Of a stretch of DNA of 6,847 bases, positions 5,182 to 6,847 are shown piece by piece. Below the pieces are notes generated by a model. The model was not told the DNA's origin. It ran no database searches and saw only the letters and a list, made by a program, of their open reading frames with translations. This stretch comes from a bacterium (GTDB taxonomy: Bacteria > NPL-UPA2 > JAUVJM01): positions 1-6,847 of the forward strand of contig JAUVJM010000073.1 in assembly GCA_030596585.1 (NCBI GenBank). Reading direction: 5' to 3'. The stretch's first letter is position 1. Every line of letters begins with the position of its first letter. The translations under genes were made by a program, and so were the position numbers.

Positions 5182-6004
5182 AACGTTGAGCCATAATCAC
5201 CAATTCATAGTATAGGTCGGAGGATGAAGGTCTGTTTTCGGGTTCCTTTTCCAGACAACTCATAATTACCCTTTCCACAACAGGCGGAACGGCGGAGTTC
5301 ATTTCTCTTATGCCTCTTGGTTTCTCTTTCACCTGCCTCAACAATACTTCGCCGTATGCGGCGCTTTTTCCTGTCAGCATCTGGATGTCTTCAGCCATAC
5401 TGAAAGGAGGGTCTTCCGCAAGATGTGAATAAATCGTTGCCCCGTAAGAATAGACGTCCGTTTTCTCATCCGTTTTGCCGTATATTATCTGCTCGGGAGA
5501 CATATATTCTATGGTTCCTCCCGCTCCCTTGCTTCTCTTTCTCCCGCCTGCACGGGAAAAACCAAAATCGGTTATTTTGACCTTGCCGTCTTTGGATATG
5601 AGGAAGTTTTGCGGCTTAACGTCACCGTGAATAACATTATGGGAGTGAAGATAGTAAAGCCCCTCTATACATTGCCGAATTATGTCCGTGGACTTTTCTA
5701 TGTTGAACTCCTGGCTCTTCGTGAATTTTCTCAGATCCATCCCGTCAACATATTCCATGATGAGATACACACCGTTCCTTGTGATAATGTCGTGAATCTT
5801 TATTACGTTCTCGTTGTCAAACCTCTTTGCGAGGCGGTATTCTCTTTTCAGTGCTCTTATTTTCGACCTGTCTCCTGACATGTGAGGCGGCAGGTGCTTT
5901 ATCGCAACAACTTCGTTGCTCTTAATGTCCAGTGCTTTCCGTACAATGCCCATTCCGCCTCTTCCTAGTGTTTCAAGGCTGAGTTCGTACTTTCCGATTC
6001 TCAT
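5180..6004 (-). CDS. Soluble Hanks-type serine/threonine protein kinase (non-RD)
   Basis: This 274-residue protein is essentially a bare kinase domain. Visible subdomains are the glycine loop LGRGGMGIV (13-21), VAIK with Lys36, the helix-C Glu55, the catalytic loop HGDVKPQN (126-133, Asp128, Lys130, Asn133), DFG at 146-148, the activation-loop end GTIEYMSPE (163-171), DVYSYG (183-188) and the late Arg258 in ENRPS. The Arg normally before the catalytic Asp is Gly127, so this is a non-RD kinase that may not depend on activation-loop phosphorylation. All catalytic residues are present and it should be active. No transmembrane segment, PASTA or sensor domain follows the kinase domain, unlike PknB-type receptors. 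Its ATG is 3 nt after the cobO stop with only a poor, distant ribosome site (GGGA about 15 nt upstream), suggesting translational coupling to cobO. The substrate is unknown. Confidence 0.93.
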   Translation of the reverse strand: MRIGKYELSLETLGRGGMGIVRKALDIKSNEVVAIKHLPPHMSGDRSKIRALKREYRLAKRFDNENVIKIHDIITRNGVYLIMEYVDGMDLRKFTKSQEFNIEKSTDIIRQCIEGLYYLHSHNVIHGDVKPQNFLISKDGKVKITDFGFSRAGGRKRSKGAGGTIEYMSPEQIIYGKTDEKTDVYSYGATIYSHLAEDPPFSMAEDIQMLTGKSAAYGEVLLRQVKEKPRGIREMNSAVPPVVERVIMSCLEKEPENRPSSSDLYYELVIMAQR

Positions 6005-6007
6005 TTG

Positions 6008-6535
6008 TCAGTATTCAATTCCCTTTCTTGCTTTTACGCCCCGGCGGAAGGGATGTTTGACTTCTTCCATTCGTGTGACGAGGTCAGCCTCCTGCAGGAC
6101 TCTGCGCGGAGCCCCGCGTCCTGTCAAAACAAGTTCCACACCTGCCGGTTTGATTTTCATCAGCTCAATCACAATATCGGGATTTACTAATTTCCTGCTC
6201 ATAGCAAAGTTTATCTCGTCGAGGATTACGACATCGTATTTTCCCCTGCGTATGATGTTTTCGCACTCGGAAAGGGCTTCCACAAGTGATTTCCGCAAAT
6301 GTTTACGTTCTTTCTCGCTGGGAGCTCGTCTCATAGGAAACACACCGCCTGCATGGAGGATTTTTATGCCGCGGAATTTCTTAATCGCCTCTATCTCACC
6401 GCTTCCCCCTTCTTTTTTAAGAAATTGGACGATGCAGACGCGCATGCTGTGCCCGAGTGCCCTCAAGGCAAGGCCCATTGCCGCCGTTGTCTTCCCTTTC
6501 CCTTTTCCTGTGTAGACCTGAATCAACCCTGTCAT
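6008..6535 (-). CDS. cobO: Cob(I)yrinic acid a,c-diamide / cob(I)alamin adenosyltransferase (CobO/BtuR/CobA family)
   Basis: This enzyme transfers the adenosyl group of ATP to the cobalt of a reduced corrinoid to make the coenzyme form, in de novo synthesis or salvage. The 175 residues begin with the atypical P-loop TGKGKGKTT (9-17), then VCIVQFLKK (33-41), the acidic strand DVVILDEINFA (about 99-109), LVLTGRG (about 135-141) and the C-terminal signature VKHPFRRGVKARKGIEY. These wordings are diagnostic of this family rather than of the unrelated PduO or EutT adenosyltransferases. The length is slightly shorter than the E. coli enzyme but complete. The ATG at 6535 lacks a good Shine-Dalgarno. 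The kinase gene follows after 3 nt. Upstream lies a corrinoid methyltransferase gene, separated by 120 nt containing a hairpin repeat. Whether it serves synthesis or salvage cannot be decided here. Confidence 0.95.
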   Translation of the reverse strand: MTGLIQVYTGKGKGKTTAAMGLALRALGHSMRVCIVQFLKKEGGSGEIEAIKKFRGIKILHAGGVFPMRRAPSEKERKHLRKSLVEALSECENIIRRGKYDVVILDEINFAMSRKLVNPDIVIELMKIKPAGVELVLTGRGAPRRVLQEADLVTRMEEVKHPFRRGVKARKGIEY

Positions 6536-6560
6536 TTTGTTTTTCGTAAATATTCGGTGA

Positions 6561-6566
6561 ATTGTA
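6561..6566 (-). promoter_or_regulatory. Possible -10 box for cobO at the repeat edge
   Basis: TACAAT on the minus strand (6566-6561) matches a -10 box at 5 of 6 bases and sits directly against the end of the inverted repeat, 25 nt before the cobO ATG. No good -35 hexamer is found; the best candidate (TCTTCA) would lie inside the repeat arm. Weak call. Confidence 0.22.
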
Positions 6567-6630
6567 TGTCATTCTGAACGAAGTGAAGAATCTGTTTAGA
6601 TTCTTCGTCGCTTTGCTCCTCAGAATGACA
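6567..6630. repeat. Inverted-pair repeat of the TGTCATTCTGA...GAAGAATCT family
   Basis: The left arm (6567-6593) runs TGTCATTCTGA...GAAGAATCT. The right arm (6598-6630) is its inverse, AGATTCTTC...TCAGAATGACA, after a 4-nt spacer. Eleven outer and nine inner bases pair perfectly, with an imperfect middle, giving a strong hairpin in RNA or single-stranded DNA. It fills the gap between the methyltransferase stop and cobO. There is no T-run on the minus strand, so it is not a standard terminator, though the stem could slow polymerase or protect the upstream 3' end. It belongs to the same family as 2857-2951 in the opposite arrangement. Confidence 0.85.
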
Positions 6631-6655
6631 GAGCGTAACACATTCAACCGAGTAC

Positions 6656-6847
6656 TTACAACTTCCCTTCTCGGTATGAGGTAATGTACTCTATACAGTA
6701 TTCGTCCAATCCCATTACGGCTCTGGCTGAGAAAAGGGTGTTCATAGTGCCCGGCTCGCAGGGATCTATGATTACGCCGTCGCATCCTGCCGCAATGAGC
6801 ATCGCCAGGAATGCCCTGTTCAGATTGTTACGGCCCGGAAGTCCGAA
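6656..6847 (-). CDS. Methyltetrahydrofolate:corrinoid methyltransferase (pterin-binding), C-terminal end
   Basis: Only the last 63 residues and the TAA stop (6658-6656) are inside the window; the frame is open at the right edge. The sequence has FGLPGRNNLNRAFLAM (1-16), then AAGCDGVIIDP (19-29) and the ending GLDEYCIEYITSYREGKL. This matches the wording of the AcsE-type, pterin-dependent methyltransferases, which move a methyl group between methyltetrahydrofolate and the cobalt of a corrinoid protein. They work in the Wood-Ljungdahl pathway or in related C1 transfers. The dihydropteroate-synthase-like TIM barrel would lie mostly outside the window. It reads in the same direction as cobO, 120 nt upstream of it, which fits a shared corrinoid role. 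AcsE cannot be told from related MtrH- or MtgA-like enzymes with this fragment. Confidence 0.85.
   Translation of the reverse strand, partial: FGLPGRNNLNRAFLAMLIAAGCDGVIIDPCEPGTMNTLFSARAVMGLDEYCIEYITSYREGKL

Noticed and set aside
4526..6004. The kinase and HAD protein as a matched protein kinase/protein phosphatase pair
   Set aside because: The HAD motifs fit small-molecule phosphatases of this superfamily. Dedicated partners of Hanks kinases are usually PP2C-type. Adjacency alone does not support the pairing, so it is not annotated as such.
6417..6785. A 122-residue minus-strand open frame crossing the repeat at 6567-6630
   Set aside because: It overlaps the methyltransferase end and the cobO start in the wrong frame and reads through the hairpin repeat. 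Translation is Arg-rich with no family resemblance.

Overview
All genes in this window lie on the minus strand, so transcription runs from high to low coordinates. The window looks bacterial: there are clear Shine-Dalgarno sites, a tRNA with an encoded CCA end, a RecG helicase and an ABC importer of the BtuCD/FecCD type. The rightmost gene is the C-terminal end of a methyltetrahydrofolate:corrinoid methyltransferase. Next to it is a corrinoid adenosyltransferase, and further along a vitamin B12/siderophore-class importer. This suggests an anaerobe with corrinoid-dependent C1 metabolism, possibly a Wood-Ljungdahl pathway. I cannot place it in a phylum from this sequence alone. The many palindromic intergenic repeats are of a kind common in genomes from uncultured anaerobic lineages.

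Layout in transcription order, right to left. (1) 6656-6847: C-terminal 63 residues of the pterin-dependent corrinoid methyltransferase. (2) 6567-6630: a hairpin repeat. (3) A tight three-gene run: cobO-like adenosyltransferase (6008-6535), a soluble Hanks-type Ser/Thr kinase (5180-6004, 3 nt after the cobO stop) and a HAD-family phosphatase (4526-5167, 12 nt after the kinase stop, with its ribosome site built on the kinase stop codon). (4) A low-GC, separately promoted class II Fic protein (3259-4401); its consensus-like promoter sits so close to the ATG that the mRNA should be almost leaderless. (5) tRNA-Arg(CCG), 3099-3174. (6) A 316-nt gap with two kinds of palindromic repeat. (7) The importer pair, permease (1766-2782) and ATPase (969-1760), only 5 nt apart. 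(8) Another palindromic repeat, 828-923. (9) The N-terminal 264 residues of RecG, running off the left edge.

Functional reading. Methyltransferase, CobO and the importer form a plausible corrinoid theme: use, adenosylation and uptake. The importer's substrate is inferred from context only, and no substrate-binding protein gene is present. The most unusual point is a protein kinase and a phosphatase-fold enzyme tightly coupled to cobO, followed by a Fic (AMPylase-family) gene. The other notable content is the intergenic repeats: three inverted-pair elements of a GTCATTC...GAATC family, and a pair of 31-nt palindromic units beside the tRNA whose stem differences are fully compensatory.
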